Below are positions 8,019-16,693 of a stretch of DNA of 39,426 nt, one piece after another. The notes under the pieces were generated by a model, which had not been told where the DNA came from, did no database searches, and saw only the letters and a program-made list of their open reading frames with translations. Made by a program: the position numbers and the translations under genes. The first letter of the stretch is position 1; each line of letters begins with the position of its first letter. Source of the DNA: UBA6544 sp049601975 (GTDB taxonomy: Bacteria > Pseudomonadota > Alphaproteobacteria > UBA8366); assembly GCA_049601975.1 (NCBI GenBank), contig JBMYRC010000026.1:1-39426 (forward strand), given 5' to 3'.

Positions 8019-8687
8019 TCATTCACAAGCCTGCCGCAACGCGGCCGCCGCCGCCCAGGTCGCCAAAGGAATCGCAGCCGCCAACATCGCGCCGAGAAAC
8101 AGCAAATGAGGCTTCACCGAAAGCCCCCCAATCGCCGCGTCGACCGCCGCGACACCGAAGATCAACAACGGAATGTACAACGGCAGCACCAATAGCGAGA
8201 CCAACACGCCGCCCCGGCGCGCGCCCAACGTCAGTGCACCGCCGACGGCACCTATAAAGCTGGAGACCGGTGTGCCTAGCAACATCGACACCATGAGCAC
8301 CAAAAGCCCCTCGGACGGCATATTCATGAAGGTGGCAAGCAGCGGCGAGGCCACAATCAATGGCAATCCCGTCAAAAGCCAATGAGCCGCTACCTTGGCC
8401 AAGACCAAAGCTTCGAGCGGCACGGGGGAGAGCACCAGGAGCTCAAGCGAGCCGTCTTCGTAATCGTGCTGAAACAGCCGGTCGAGGGAGAGCATGGTCG
8501 ACAACAGCGCCGCCACCCAAATGACACCGGGGCCCATACGGGCCAGCAAGTTCGGTTCCGGCCCTACACCAAGTGGAAACAAGGTGACGGTGATGACGAA
8601 AAACATCAGCACCATGACCGCGTCCAAACCTTGGCGCAGCGCCAACCGCAAATCGCGGAGGATGATCTGACCGCAGGCCTGGATCAT
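8019..8687 (-). CDS. ccmB: Heme exporter membrane protein CcmB
   Basis: The permease partner of the CcmA ATPase, 222 residues with about six membrane segments. CcmAB uses ATP to release holo-CcmE from CcmC. The N terminus (ILRDLRLALRQGLDAV) and the LFPLGVGPEP loop are typical of the family. Its start overlaps the ccmA stop in ATGA. Confidence 0.95.
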   Translation of the reverse strand: MIQACGQIILRDLRLALRQGLDAVMVLMFFVITVTLFPLGVGPEPNLLARMGPGVIWVAALLSTMLSLDRLFQHDYEDGSLELLVLSPVPLEALVLAKVAAHWLLTGLPLIVASPLLATFMNMPSEGLLVLMVSMLLGTPVSSFIGAVGGALTLGARRGGVLVSLLVLPLYIPLLIFGVAAVDAAIGGLSVKPHLLFLGAMLAAAIPLATWAAAAALRQACE

Positions 8688-9319
8688 GACGCCGCCGCTC
8701 GTTGCCGCGCGAACGCCGAGACATCCAAGTTTTCGGCATCGTCGAGCCCAAGTTCCGCATGCGTGGATGCGACGACCGCGCCGCCGTCACGGCGATGTGC
8801 CGCAATCAATTGCCGTAACGAGTCGAGCGAAGCGGCATCGAGTGCGACACTCGGCTCGTCCAGTAACCAGATGCCGGCCTTAATCGCGATGAGACGCGCC
8901 AAGGCGAGACGACGGAGCTGCCCGGCAGAGAGAAACCGGGCGGGTAGACTCGCCAAGTTCTCCAAGTCGAAGGCCGCCAAGCCCGCCATGACATCTCCGC
9001 CACCGTGGAGCTCCGTCCAAAAGGCAAGATTTTCGCGCACGGTGAGCGCTGGCTTGGCCGCATCGTAATGAGCGACATAGTGAATGTCCGCGCGATGACT
9101 GGCGGGATCGTCGCGGTAATCCTCACCATTGTGACGGATCATGCCATCCGCGGGAGCGGCCAGTCCCGCCATCAGGCGCAGCAGACTGGTCTTGCCACTA
9201 CCGTTGCGCCCGGTCAGCAGCAAGGCGCCGCCCCGCGCGACCGCGAAATCCAATCCGGCGAAGACCACGCGGTCGCCGCGGATACAGGTCAGGTTTTCTC
9301 CGGAAAGCGGGAAGGACAT
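8684..9319 (-). CDS. ccmA: Heme exporter ATP-binding protein CcmA
   Basis: The ATPase of the CcmABCD complex, 211 residues. It shows Walker A GRNGSGKT (37-44), ABC signature LSAGQ (130-134) and Walker B IWLLDE (150-155). The start at 9319 gives the usual family length; a longer reading to 9460 would run through the hairpin element upstream and shows no homology. No strong ribosome site is visible before the ATG. It is the first gene of the nine-gene ccm operon. A TATATC-like -10 hexamer lies about 25-35 bp upstream, but no clear -35 box is seen. Confidence 0.94.
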   Translation of the reverse strand: MSFPLSGENLTCIRGDRVVFAGLDFAVARGGALLLTGRNGSGKTSLLRLMAGLAAPADGMIRHNGEDYRDDPASHRADIHYVAHYDAAKPALTVRENLAFWTELHGGGDVMAGLAAFDLENLASLPARFLSAGQLRRLALARLIAIKAGIWLLDEPSVALDAASLDSLRQLIAAHRRDGGAVVASTHAELGLDDAENLDVSAFARQRAAAS

Positions 9320-9413
9320 TCGGGCCGCGAGGTGATGTTTCGATTGGAGCGAAGATATAGCACAGCCGGAGGATAGGGAAATGACGGAAACGGCTTCCCG
9401 GCCGCGAAAAGAC

Positions 9414-9444
9414 GACGGCCGCCGGGGGTGGACCGGCGGCCGTC
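9414..9444 (-). terminator. 12-bp GC hairpin with short T tract (minus strand)
   Basis: A perfect 12-bp stem (GACGGCCGCCGG/CCGGCGGCCGTC) with a 7-nt loop. On the minus strand it is followed after three bases by TTTT. Its position between the PaaK fragment and ccmA fits a Rho-independent terminator that would isolate the ccm operon from upstream transcription. Confidence 0.55.
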
Positions 9445-9475
9445 TATCGGGACGACCCATATGTCGAGTCGTTTG

Positions 9476-9518
9476 GGAGGCCGTCAGGCTTGGCCTCCTC
9501 TGAGAGGGGAGGTCTCAG
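9476..9518. repeat. Two adjacent hairpins upstream of ccmA
   Basis: The first hairpin is GGAGGCC/GGCCTCC with a 9-nt loop (9476-9498). The second is CTGAGA/TCTCAG with the 7-nt loop GGGGAGG (9500-9518). The loop of the second is complementary to the CCTCC arm of the first, so the two could form an alternative structure. The function is unknown: leader RNA of ccmA, small RNA, or remnant sequence. Nothing else is recognised in the 281 bp between ccmA and the PaaK fragment. Confidence 0.5.
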
Positions 9519-9600
9519 TGATAGCAGTAAAGCCTCAGACTATGGCCGAGGTTTGAAAGCAATAAGGCAATATTAAGGCAAAATGCCGGGGCGCGTCGGC

Positions 9601-10212
9601 TCAATCGTATTGTCTAACGTCGTCTATGATCTTGCCATCATTGGGTAATTCGCCGGGAGCGACAAATTCAACCGTCGCCCGCACCTTGCATTCCGCTTGG
9701 AATGCCGCGGCAACTTTCTCGGCTAGTGCATCCGTCGCTTGTGTCGTCTCGCAGCGCAGGGTCGACGTATCGAGGCCGCCTTCTTCGCCGATAACCAGCC
9801 GCATTTTCGCGACTTCTCCATGGCTTTTCAGTACTCGGTCAACCTGTACCGGGTCGACGAACATGCCGCGCACCTTGGTGCGTTGGTCGGCGCGTCCCAT
9901 CCAACCCTTGATCCGCGTCGCGGTGCGCCCACAGGGGCTTTGCCCCGTCAGGATCGCCGAGAGATCACCCGTACCGAAACGCAGAAGGGGATAATCTTCG
10001 TTCAAGATCGTAACCACGACCTCGCCAACTTCGCCTTCGCCGACCGGGTCACCGGTTCCCGGACGAACGATTTCGACGATCACACCTTCATCGAGAAGCA
10101 AGCCTTCCTTGGCTTCCGTCTCATAGGCAATATTGCCGACATCCGCCGTCCCGTAACATTGCAAGACAGATATTCCGCGATCTTCATACGCTTGTACCGT
10201 TGAGCGGTGCAT
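9601..10212 (-). pseudogene. C-terminal fragment of a PaaK-like CoA ligase
   Basis: The 203 codons match only the C-terminal half of a phenylacetate-CoA ligase (PaaK, adenylate-forming) family protein, which normally has more than 400 residues. Visible are the CYGTADVG segment (about 19-26), the LRFGTGDLS region with the ATP-binding Asp, the hinge-like GWMGRADQRTKVRGMFVDP stretch, and the small C-terminal domain. The substrate-binding and P-loop parts of the N-terminal half are absent. Family-like sequence stops near 10197-10205, exactly where a truncated DUF1223 gene begins on the other strand. The ATG at 10212 probably lies beyond the junction, so the fragment is unlikely to be expressed as an enzyme. 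Confidence 0.75.
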
Positions 10213-10868
10213 TCGCGGAGGACCGACCGGTGGTGGTGGAATTATTCACCAGCCAGGGGTGTTCATCATGCCCGCCGGCGGAAGCGTATATGCGCGAGCT
10301 CGCGGACCGGAAAGATATCCTCGCGTTGGAATTTCATGTCGACTATTGGGATTACATCGGCTGGAAAGACAAGTTCGCGAAACGCGCGTTCACGAACCGC
10401 CAGCAAGGTTACGTCTACAGCCTGAAGGGACGCTACAAATACACCCCGCAAATGGTCGTTGGCGGCGTCTCTCACGCGGTCGGCTCCAAACGCGGCGTGA
10501 TCGAAGCGGAGATCAAGCGGCGCAAGCAATCAATGGGCGCCGGTCCAAAGATAGACGTCCGCAAAGAAAATGGTGAAATCGTCGCCAGGATCGGAGCGGG
10601 CGAGGCGAACGGCGTCTACGACATCGTTTTCGTTACTTTCGACAAGAATTACTCGACGGAAGTGAAACGAGGCGAGAACAAAGGCAAGACCTTGGTCAAT
10701 GCGCGCGTGGTCCGGGAATAGGACATGCTCGGCAGTTGGAGCGGCGAACCAGTAAACCTTCGCATTCCGATTGCCGGCCGCCCGGGTAACGGCGGCTGCG
10801 CCATCCTCGTGCAGAAGCGCGAATACGGTGAAACCGTCGCTGCCGTCAGCCTGCACTTCGACAGTTAG
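10200..10868 (+). pseudogene. Truncated and interrupted DUF1223 thioredoxin-like gene
   Basis: DUF1223 proteins are secreted, thioredoxin-like, and have no firmly known role. Here the mature part starts at once (AEDRPVVVELFTSQG) with CSSCPP at about 21-26, but the usual signal peptide is missing; only a GAFA-like cleavage remnant is left. An in-frame TAG at 10719-10721 cuts the protein at 173 codons. The same frame continues for 48 further codons with the expected C terminus (LGSWSGEPVNLRIP, CAILVQKREYG) to the TAG at 10866-10868. Loss of the 5' end plus a nonsense codon marks this as a pseudogene. It faces away from the PaaK fragment and shares its break point. Confidence 0.8.
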
Positions 10869-10890
10869 GGATTAAGCAATAATCGGTCAT

Positions 10891-11002
10891 TCCGGGGCCC
10901 AAAGGGAACCCGGAACTATAGCTTGAGAACCGCCAATGGCTCACCGATCGAAGTGTTTCTCTCAGGACCTAATTCCGGATAACGCAAACGCGCTTCCGGA
11001 AT
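10891..11002. repeat. Paired inverted repeats with TCCGG cores downstream of htpG
   Basis: TCCGGG/CCCGGA (10891-10914) and ATTCCGG/CCGGAAT (10972-11002) are inverted arms in the 159-bp gap between the DUF1223 remnant and the htpG stop. No T-run follows either. They may form the 3' end structure of the htpG transcript. No gene is seen in this gap. Confidence 0.35.
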
Positions 11003-11027
11003 GACATAAAGTGGAAACAGCCGCTAA

Positions 11028-12974
11028 CTAACCGCCGAACGCCGCCGTCATGATATGCGACATCCGTTTGGCATAGGCCGCCGGGTCGGTCACCGGCTCG
11101 CCCTCGATGATCCGGGCCTGGTCGAGCAGTAAATGTGCCGCGTCCTTTAAAGTATCAGCAGCTCCGCTTTCCGCCGCTTTCGCCGCAAGCCCCGTGATCA
11201 ATGCATGTTTCGGATTGAGCTCGAGCACCCTTGGCGTGATCGCCGTCAGCTGACCCTGCTGCTTCAACAAGCGCTGCAGGTTCATATCGAGATCGTTCTC
11301 GCCCGCCACCAGACACACCGCGCTATCGGTAAGCCGACTTGAACTGCGGACATCTTGCACCGCCTCACCCAGCTCCAACTTAATGAGCGCGACCAGCGCA
11401 TCCATGCCCTTGGCTTCTTCTTCCGTCTGTTTTGTCTCTTCCGGCGCGTCCGCATCCTTGATCTTGTCGAGATCGTCGCCGCCCCGTGTCACCGATTTGA
11501 ACGGCTTCGTTTCGTAGACGCCGACAGTCGGGACCCAAAATTCGTCGATGGGATCGTTCATCAACAGAACCTCGATTCCCTTGGCGCGGAAACCTTCGAG
11601 CTGCGGGCTGCGCTGGATCGCGTCCATATCGTCACCGGCGATATAATAGATCGCTTCCTGACTGTCCTTCATACGGCCGATATATTCGTCCAGGCTCACG
11701 AGGTCATCGCCTGCCGTGGACCGGAATCGTACCAGCTTCGTCAGTTTCTCGCGGTGTTCGAAATCTTCGTACAAGCCTTCCTTGAGTACCGGCCCGAACG
11801 CCTCCCAGAAAACCGCATAGGCCTCTGTGTCTTTCTCCGCCTTTTCCGTCAACGCATTGATGACGCGGCTGGTGACGCCGGCCTTGATCCGCGCCAGCAC
11901 CGTGTTGTTCTGCAACAACTCGCGGCTGACGTTGAGCGGTAGATCCTCCGAATCAATAACGCCCCGTAGAAACCGCAACCAGGACGGTACCAGATGCTCG
12001 CAATCGTCGGTGATGAAGACGCGCTTTACATAGAGCTTCACGCTGCCCTTGCGCTCCGGATGGAAAAGATCGAATGGGCGGGCTGTCGGCACATAGAGCA
12101 GGCCGGAATACTCGATCATCCCCTCGGCCCGGAAATGCAGCGTAAGCCACGGGTCGTCGATAGCGTGGGAGACGTGGTGGTAAAATTCCTTATGTGCGGC
12201 CTCGTCGACCTCCGACTTCGGGCGCGCCCAAATCGCCGACGCCTGATTGAGGCGCTCGCCGACTGGCGCATCCTCGCCGCCGCCGGTTTCGCTCAGCGAG
12301 ATCGGAAACGAGATATGGTCGGAATACGTCTTAACGATTTGCCGGAGCCGCGCCGCTTCCAGGTATTCATCCGCCTCTTTTTTCAGATGCAAGATAACCC
12401 GCGCGCCCCGTTCGGCATCATCGTCGGGCTCTATAGTGAACTCGCCCATGCCGTCGGATTTCCACTGCCAACCTTCGTCCTCGCCCGCCTTGCGCGTCGT
12501 CACCGTCACTTCGTCCGCGACCATAAATGCCGAATAGAAGCCGACGCCGAACTGGCCGATTACATTGACGTCGCCGGAGGCGTCATCTTTCTCTTTCTTT
12601 GCCTCCGCGACCGAATCGATGAACGCGGCGGTGCCCGAGCGCGCGATGGTGCCCAGATTATCGATCAAGTCCTGATGGCTGAGGCCGATCCCATTATCGG
12701 TAAGGGTCAGTGTCCGCGCCGCTTTATCGAAACTGATATCGATCCGGTAATCACTGTCTCCCGCCGCCAAACTAGCGTCGGTCACCGCGGCATAGCGCAG
12801 GCGGTCGCAGGCGTCGGACGCGTTCGAAATCAACTCACGCAGAAAAATTTCCTTTTCGCTGTAGAGTGAATTGGCGACGATATTGAGAAGGCGGCTGACT
12901 TCGGCCTGAAATTGATGCCGTTCGCCACCGCTCGCGGATTTGTCCGACGCTTTTTTTGATTTTGCTTTGGCCAT
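11028..12974 (-). CDS. htpG: Molecular chaperone HtpG (Hsp90)
   Basis: The bacterial Hsp90 chaperone, 648 residues and cytosolic. The GHKL ATPase domain shows LRELISNASDACDRLRY (about 45-61), the DNGIGLS loop and GQFGVGFYSAFMVAD. The middle domain contains PLNVSRELLQ, with the Arg that contacts the ATP phosphate. The C-terminal dimerisation domain ends with HIMTAAFGG. The start at 12974 (MAKAKSKK) is chosen over an upstream in-frame codon because GGGGA precedes it and the heat-shock promoter at 13013-13041 lies inside the longer reading. It is divergent from pcm. Confidence 0.97.
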   Translation of the reverse strand: MAKAKSKKASDKSASGGERHQFQAEVSRLLNIVANSLYSEKEIFLRELISNASDACDRLRYAAVTDASLAAGDSDYRIDISFDKAARTLTLTDNGIGLSHQDLIDNLGTIARSGTAAFIDSVAEAKKEKDDASGDVNVIGQFGVGFYSAFMVADEVTVTTRKAGEDEGWQWKSDGMGEFTIEPDDDAERGARVILHLKKEADEYLEAARLRQIVKTYSDHISFPISLSETGGGEDAPVGERLNQASAIWARPKSEVDEAAHKEFYHHVSHAIDDPWLTLHFRAEGMIEYSGLLYVPTARPFDLFHPERKGSVKLYVKRVFITDDCEHLVPSWLRFLRGVIDSEDLPLNVSRELLQNNTVLARIKAGVTSRVINALTEKAEKDTEAYAVFWEAFGPVLKEGLYEDFEHREKLTKLVRFRSTAGDDLVSLDEYIGRMKDSQEAIYYIAGDDMDAIQRSPQLEGFRAKGIEVLLMNDPIDEFWVPTVGVYETKPFKSVTRGGDDLDKIKDADAPEETKQTEEEAKGMDALVALIKLELGEAVQDVRSSSRLTDSAVCLVAGENDLDMNLQRLLKQQGQLTAITPRVLELNPKHALITGLAAKAAESGAADTLKDAAHLLLDQARIIEGEPVTDPAAYAKRMSHIMTAAFGG

Positions 12975-13012
12975 GATAAAATCCCCAAACCTGAATAAAA
13001 TCCTCGAGCGGT

Positions 13013-13041
13013 ATATGTGGCGGAATGACCCGTATCGCAAG
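13013..13041 (-). promoter_or_regulatory. Heat-shock (RpoH/sigma32-type) promoter of htpG
   Basis: On the minus strand CTTGCGA is followed after exactly 14 bp by CCACATAT. This is close to the sigma32 consensus CTTGAAA-N(13-15)-CCCCATNT. It ends about 40 bp before the htpG start codon. The hsp20 promoter in this window has the same spacer length. Confidence 0.7.
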
Positions 13042-13077
13042 TCCTTGTCCGACTCTCATAAGTGTTAAGGGGGCGAA

Positions 13078-13746
13078 ATGGATGATGATCTAAGTTGGAA
13101 CCGCCAACGCCTGGTCGCGGAAATCAAAACCGATGCCCAACGAACAGCCGACCATACTGGCCGGGCGGTGTTCTCCCAACGCGTCCTGGAGGCCATTGGT
13201 ACGGTACCGCGCGAGAAATTCGTGCCCGAGGGCGCACAGCGAAACGCCTATGCCAACCGGCCGCTTTCCATCGGTCACGGCCAAACAATCTCCCAGCCCT
13301 ATATCGTCGCTCTGATGACCGACCTACTCAATCTGAGGCCAACCGACAGGGTACTCGAGATCGGCACCGGTTGCGGTTATCAAACCGCCGTCCTCACCGA
13401 ATTGGCGGCACATGTCTTCACGGTCGAGCTCATCCCGGAGCTGCAAATGGAAGCGCGGGACCGGCTCGAAGCGCTCGGATACGGCAATATCAGCTTCCGT
13501 TTGGGAGACGGCTGGCGAGGTTGGCCGGAAAAAGCACCCTTCGACGCCATCATTGTGACCGCCGCACCGGCGACATTGCCATCCGCTTTGACCGCACAAT
13601 TGGCGACCGGTGGGCGCTTACTGGTTCCGGTTGGGCGCCAGCACGAGACGCAATTCCTTACCCGTATTCTGCGCCGGGAAGACAGCGAGCTTGAGGAAGA
13701 GCGCGGCCTGCCGGTGGCTTTCGTCCCTTTGGTGAAAACGGAATAG
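13078..13746 (+). CDS. pcm: Protein-L-isoaspartate O-methyltransferase
   Basis: Repairs isoaspartyl damage in aged proteins by SAM-dependent carboxyl methylation. The 222-residue protein has the PCMT substrate segment IGHGQTISQPYIVA (about 64-78). Motif I is VLEIGTGCGYQTAVL (about 97-111), where GTGCG replaces the more common GTGSG. The post-motif Asp/Glu is at VELIPEL. A start ATG at 13078 follows GGGGGCG. It is divergent from htpG with 103 bp between the starts, so both protein-quality genes share a promoter region, and it is upstream of uvrB. Confidence 0.92.
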   Translation: MDDDLSWNRQRLVAEIKTDAQRTADHTGRAVFSQRVLEAIGTVPREKFVPEGAQRNAYANRPLSIGHGQTISQPYIVALMTDLLNLRPTDRVLEIGTGCGYQTAVLTELAAHVFTVELIPELQMEARDRLEALGYGNISFRLGDGWRGWPEKAPFDAIIVTAAPATLPSALTAQLATGGRLLVPVGRQHETQFLTRILRREDSELEEERGLPVAFVPLVKTE

Positions 13747-13801
13747 AAATTCCGGCGAACCCGGCTAGCATTCGGGTACCGGAAACCGTTATATATTTGC
13801 T

Positions 13802-16030
13802 ATGTCCGAAGTATCAACAAAACCGCCCGGCTTCGACGAAGCATCGATCGCGTTCCTGCACAATTGGGAGCCGTCGAAGCGCCATGACCGGCCGCTGACG
13901 GAAAGCGGCCAGAAATTCGAACTCACTTCCGACTTCGAGCCCGCGGGCGATCAACCGCAAGCCATTGCCGAGTTGATCGAAGGTTTGGACGGCGGTGCCC
14001 GGGATCAGGTGTTGTTGGGTGTCACCGGGTCCGGCAAAACCTTTACGATCGCGCATGTCATCCAGAAGGTACAACGCCCGACCATCGTGCTCGCGCCGAA
14101 CAAGACCCTGGCGGCGCAGCTTTACGGCGAGATGAAGGAATTCTTCCCGAACAATGCGGTCGAATATTTCGTCTCCTATTACGATTATTATCAACCCGAA
14201 GCCTATGTGCCGCGCACCGATACTTTCGTGGAGAAGGAAGCGTCGGTGAACGAGCAGATCGACCGTATGCGCCACTCCGCGACGCGATCATTGCTGGAGC
14301 GCGACGACGTGATCATCGTCGCGAGTGTTTCCTGTATCTATGGTATCGGCGCTGTCGAAACTTATTCGAAGATGGTCGTTACCGTGACGTCGGGCTCGCA
14401 AATTGATCCGTCCGGCCTGCTGCGCCAATTGGTCGAACTGCAATACCGCCGCAACGACGGCAATTTCCAACGGGGCACGTTCCGGGTGCGCGGCGATACG
14501 ATTGAGATTTTCCCGGCGCACTACGAGGATCGCGCCTGGCGCGTCTCGCTCTTCGGCGATGAGGTCGAGGCCATCCACGAGTTCGATCCGCTGACCGGCG
14601 AGAAAATGGGCGAGCTCGACGCGGTTCGAATCTACGCCAACAGTCACTATGTGACACCCAAGCCAACCTTGCAGCAGGCCGTCATCGGCATTCGCCAGGA
14701 ATTGCAGGGCCGCCTGCCGGGTTTGGAAGCCGCGAACCGTTTGCTCGAAGCCCAGCGCTTGGAGCAACGCACCACGTTCGATCTGGAGATGATCGAGTCG
14801 ACCGGCTCCTGTGCTGGAATCGAGAATTATTCTCGCTATCTGACGGGGCGCAACCCGGGCGAGCCGCCGCCGACTCTGATCGAATATGTGCCCGACCATG
14901 CGCTGATGATCATCGACGAGAGCCATGTTACCGTCCCGCAGATCGGCGGCATGTACAAAGGCGATTACGCGCGGAAATCAACGCTTTCAGAATACGGCTT
15001 CCGGCTGCCATCCTGCATTGATAATCGGCCGTTAAAATTCGAGGAATGGGAAGCGATGCGCCCGCAAACCATCTTCGTCTCGGCGACGCCGGGGCCGTGG
15101 GAGCTAAACCAGACCGGCGGTGTCTTCACCGAGCAGGTGGTACGCCCAACCGGTCTGACCGATCCGATTTGCCACATCCGGCCGACGGAAACCCAGGTCG
15201 ATGACGTCATGGCGGAATGCCACAAGGCCGTCGCCGCCAACGAACGGGTGCTGATCACCACCCTAACCAAACGCATGGCGGAAGATCTGGCCGAATACAT
15301 GGTCGAGGCCGGATTGAAGGTCCGCTATATCCACTCGGACGTGGACACGTTGGAGCGGATCGAGATCATCCGCGATCTACGGCTCGGCGTCTTCGACATT
15401 CTGATCGGCATCAACTTGTTACGCGAGGGTCTCGACATCCCAGAATGCGCGCTGGTCGCCATCTTGGATGCGGACAAGGAAGGATACCTGCGGTCCAAAA
15501 CCTCCTTGGTACAAACCATTGGGCGGGCGGCGCGCAATATCGACGGGCGGGTACTGCTCTATGCCGACCGTATCACCTTGTCGTTGGAATACGCATTGAG
15601 CGAGACCGAACGTCGGCGTGGGCGACAGGAAGAGTTTAATAGAGCGCACGGCATTACCCCCGAGTCGGTCAAGAAACAGATCGGCGACATCATGGAGAGC
15701 GTCTACGAGCGCGACCGGATGATGGTCGACGTGGGACCGGGAGCCGAGCATCTCGTCGGTATAAGCCTGAAACATTATATCGGCGAGCTCGAAACTCAGA
15801 TGCGTCATGCGGCGGCCGATCTGGAGTTTGAGACCGCGGCAATGCTGCGCGACGAAATCAGCCGCCTCGAAGCCTATGATTTGGACATGCCGGTCGATTC
15901 TGTCCCAATCAATTCGGAAATCGCCGCTACCATCAAAGGTATGCCGGGTGCTCTGGCGCCGAAAGCGAAAAAAACTTACGGCGCGCAACAGCGCGGAAAG
16001 AAAAAGGGCAAACGCGGGCGGCGCACATGA
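13802..16030 (+). CDS. uvrB: Excinuclease ABC subunit B
   Basis: The DNA helicase-like damage-recognition subunit of nucleotide excision repair, 742 residues. Visible features are Walker A GVTGSGKT (73-80), the beta-hairpin region YYDYYQPEAYVP, Walker B with DESH, helicase motifs V and VI (NLLREGLDIPE and QTIGRAARN), and a C-terminal UVR motif that binds UvrC. About 35 extra N-terminal residues and a Lys/Arg-rich tail (AKKTYGAQQRGKKKGKRGRRT-like) account for the length above 670. No ribosome site is obvious before the ATG. No alphaproteobacterial LexA box was seen upstream. Confidence 0.97.
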   Translation: MSEVSTKPPGFDEASIAFLHNWEPSKRHDRPLTESGQKFELTSDFEPAGDQPQAIAELIEGLDGGARDQVLLGVTGSGKTFTIAHVIQKVQRPTIVLAPNKTLAAQLYGEMKEFFPNNAVEYFVSYYDYYQPEAYVPRTDTFVEKEASVNEQIDRMRHSATRSLLERDDVIIVASVSCIYGIGAVETYSKMVVTVTSGSQIDPSGLLRQLVELQYRRNDGNFQRGTFRVRGDTIEIFPAHYEDRAWRVSLFGDEVEAIHEFDPLTGEKMGELDAVRIYANSHYVTPKPTLQQAVIGIRQELQGRLPGLEAANRLLEAQRLEQRTTFDLEMIESTGSCAGIENYSRYLTGRNPGEPPPTLIEYVPDHALMIIDESHVTVPQIGGMYKGDYARKSTLSEYGFRLPSCIDNRPLKFEEWEAMRPQTIFVSATPGPWELNQTGGVFTEQVVRPTGLTDPICHIRPTETQVDDVMAECHKAVAANERVLITTLTKRMAEDLAEYMVEAGLKVRYIHSDVDTLERIEIIRDLRLGVFDILIGINLLREGLDIPECALVAILDADKEGYLRSKTSLVQTIGRAARNIDGRVLLYADRITLSLEYALSETERRRGRQEEFNRAHGITPESVKKQIGDIMESVYERDRMMVDVGPGAEHLVGISLKHYIGELETQMRHAAADLEFETAAMLRDEISRLEAYDLDMPVDSVPINSEIAATIKGMPGALAPKAKKTYGAQQRGKKKGKRGRRT

Positions 16031-16077
16031 TGTAAGTGCGACTCGTCTCCCGTCCACTCATTTTGCGCCATATCAAT

Positions 16078-16105
16078 TTGGCGAATGTAGCTGGTGACCT
16101 ATAGT
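16078..16105 (+). promoter_or_regulatory. Candidate sigma70-type promoter of the cupin gene
   Basis: TTGGCG, a 16-bp spacer and TATAGT lie 63 bp before the cupin start codon, in the 137-bp gap after uvrB. The -10 box matches 5 of 6 consensus bases and the -35 box 4 of 6. Confidence 0.45.
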
Positions 16106-16167
16106 TCTATCTTAAGAATTCGCGTCGGAAATCGCCGCATTCTGTTTGCAAGTAAGGAGATACACCC

Positions 16168-16674
16168 ATGTCCTACACATTAGAAGATTTTGCCACCGAT
16201 TGCCGTAATGCGCTCCGCGCCGATCCCGGCCAGAGCGGCCAGGAAAAGGTTATGGATTATGTGCGCAAGGCACTTCGCGACGAAGAGTTCGTCGCCGCGA
16301 ACGTGCCGGAAACACTGCCCACGGATCGGAATGTCATTTACCAGGATGAGGAGCTTGGGTTCCTGATCTGCGCGCACAATAATCCGGGCGCCAAGAAAGG
16401 GTATCCGCATGATCATGGATCGACATGGGCAATCTACGGACAAGCGGTCGGCGAGACCGAGATGACGGATTGGAAAGTTGTCGAGGCTGGCGATAGCCCC
16501 AAAGCGGCCACGAAAGTCGCCTTGGATAAGAGCTATCATCTGAAGCCTGGCGACGCTCACCTCTATCCGGCCGGTGCGATCCATGCACCGATGCGGGACG
16601 GCCCAACTCGCCTCATCCGCATTGAAGGCGCTGATACTTCGAAACTCGAACGCACGCGTATCGAACCAGCCTGA
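16168..16674 (+). CDS. Cupin-fold protein, cysteine-dioxygenase-like
   Basis: A 168-residue cytosolic cupin. Cupin motif 1 is seen as PHDHGSTWAIYGQAVGETE (80-98), giving metal-ligand His81 and His83. Motif 2 is GDAHLYPAGAIHAP (128-141), with His139. A three-His site of this kind is found in thiol dioxygenases such as cysteine dioxygenase, and also in other cupins, so the substrate is inferred only loosely. AAGGAG lies about 9 bases before the ATG. It converges with the DHA2 transporter gene with 19 bp between the stops and has a candidate promoter of its own. Confidence 0.75.
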   Translation: MSYTLEDFATDCRNALRADPGQSGQEKVMDYVRKALRDEEFVAANVPETLPTDRNVIYQDEELGFLICAHNNPGAKKGYPHDHGSTWAIYGQAVGETEMTDWKVVEAGDSPKAATKVALDKSYHLKPGDAHLYPAGAIHAPMRDGPTRLIRIEGADTSKLERTRIEPA

Positions 16675-16693
16675 CGGGCGAAACCTGTCACGG

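Noticed and set aside
9381..9503. A 40-codon plus-strand ORF upstream of ccmA
   Set aside because: Its sequence is mostly the arms of the hairpins, and the product is Arg/Gly-rich without a ribosome site worth noting.
10719..10721. Programmed TAG readthrough (or pyrrolysine) in the DUF1223 gene
   Set aside because: The gene has also lost its signal-peptide end, so ordinary decay explains the stop more simply.
11994..12869. A 291-codon frame antisense to htpG
   Set aside because: It is a shadow frame with no recognisable domain inside a conserved gene.
13747..13801. A LexA (SOS) box upstream of uvrB
   Set aside because: GAAC occurs once but no second half-site follows at the 7-bp spacing of alphaproteobacterial LexA boxes.
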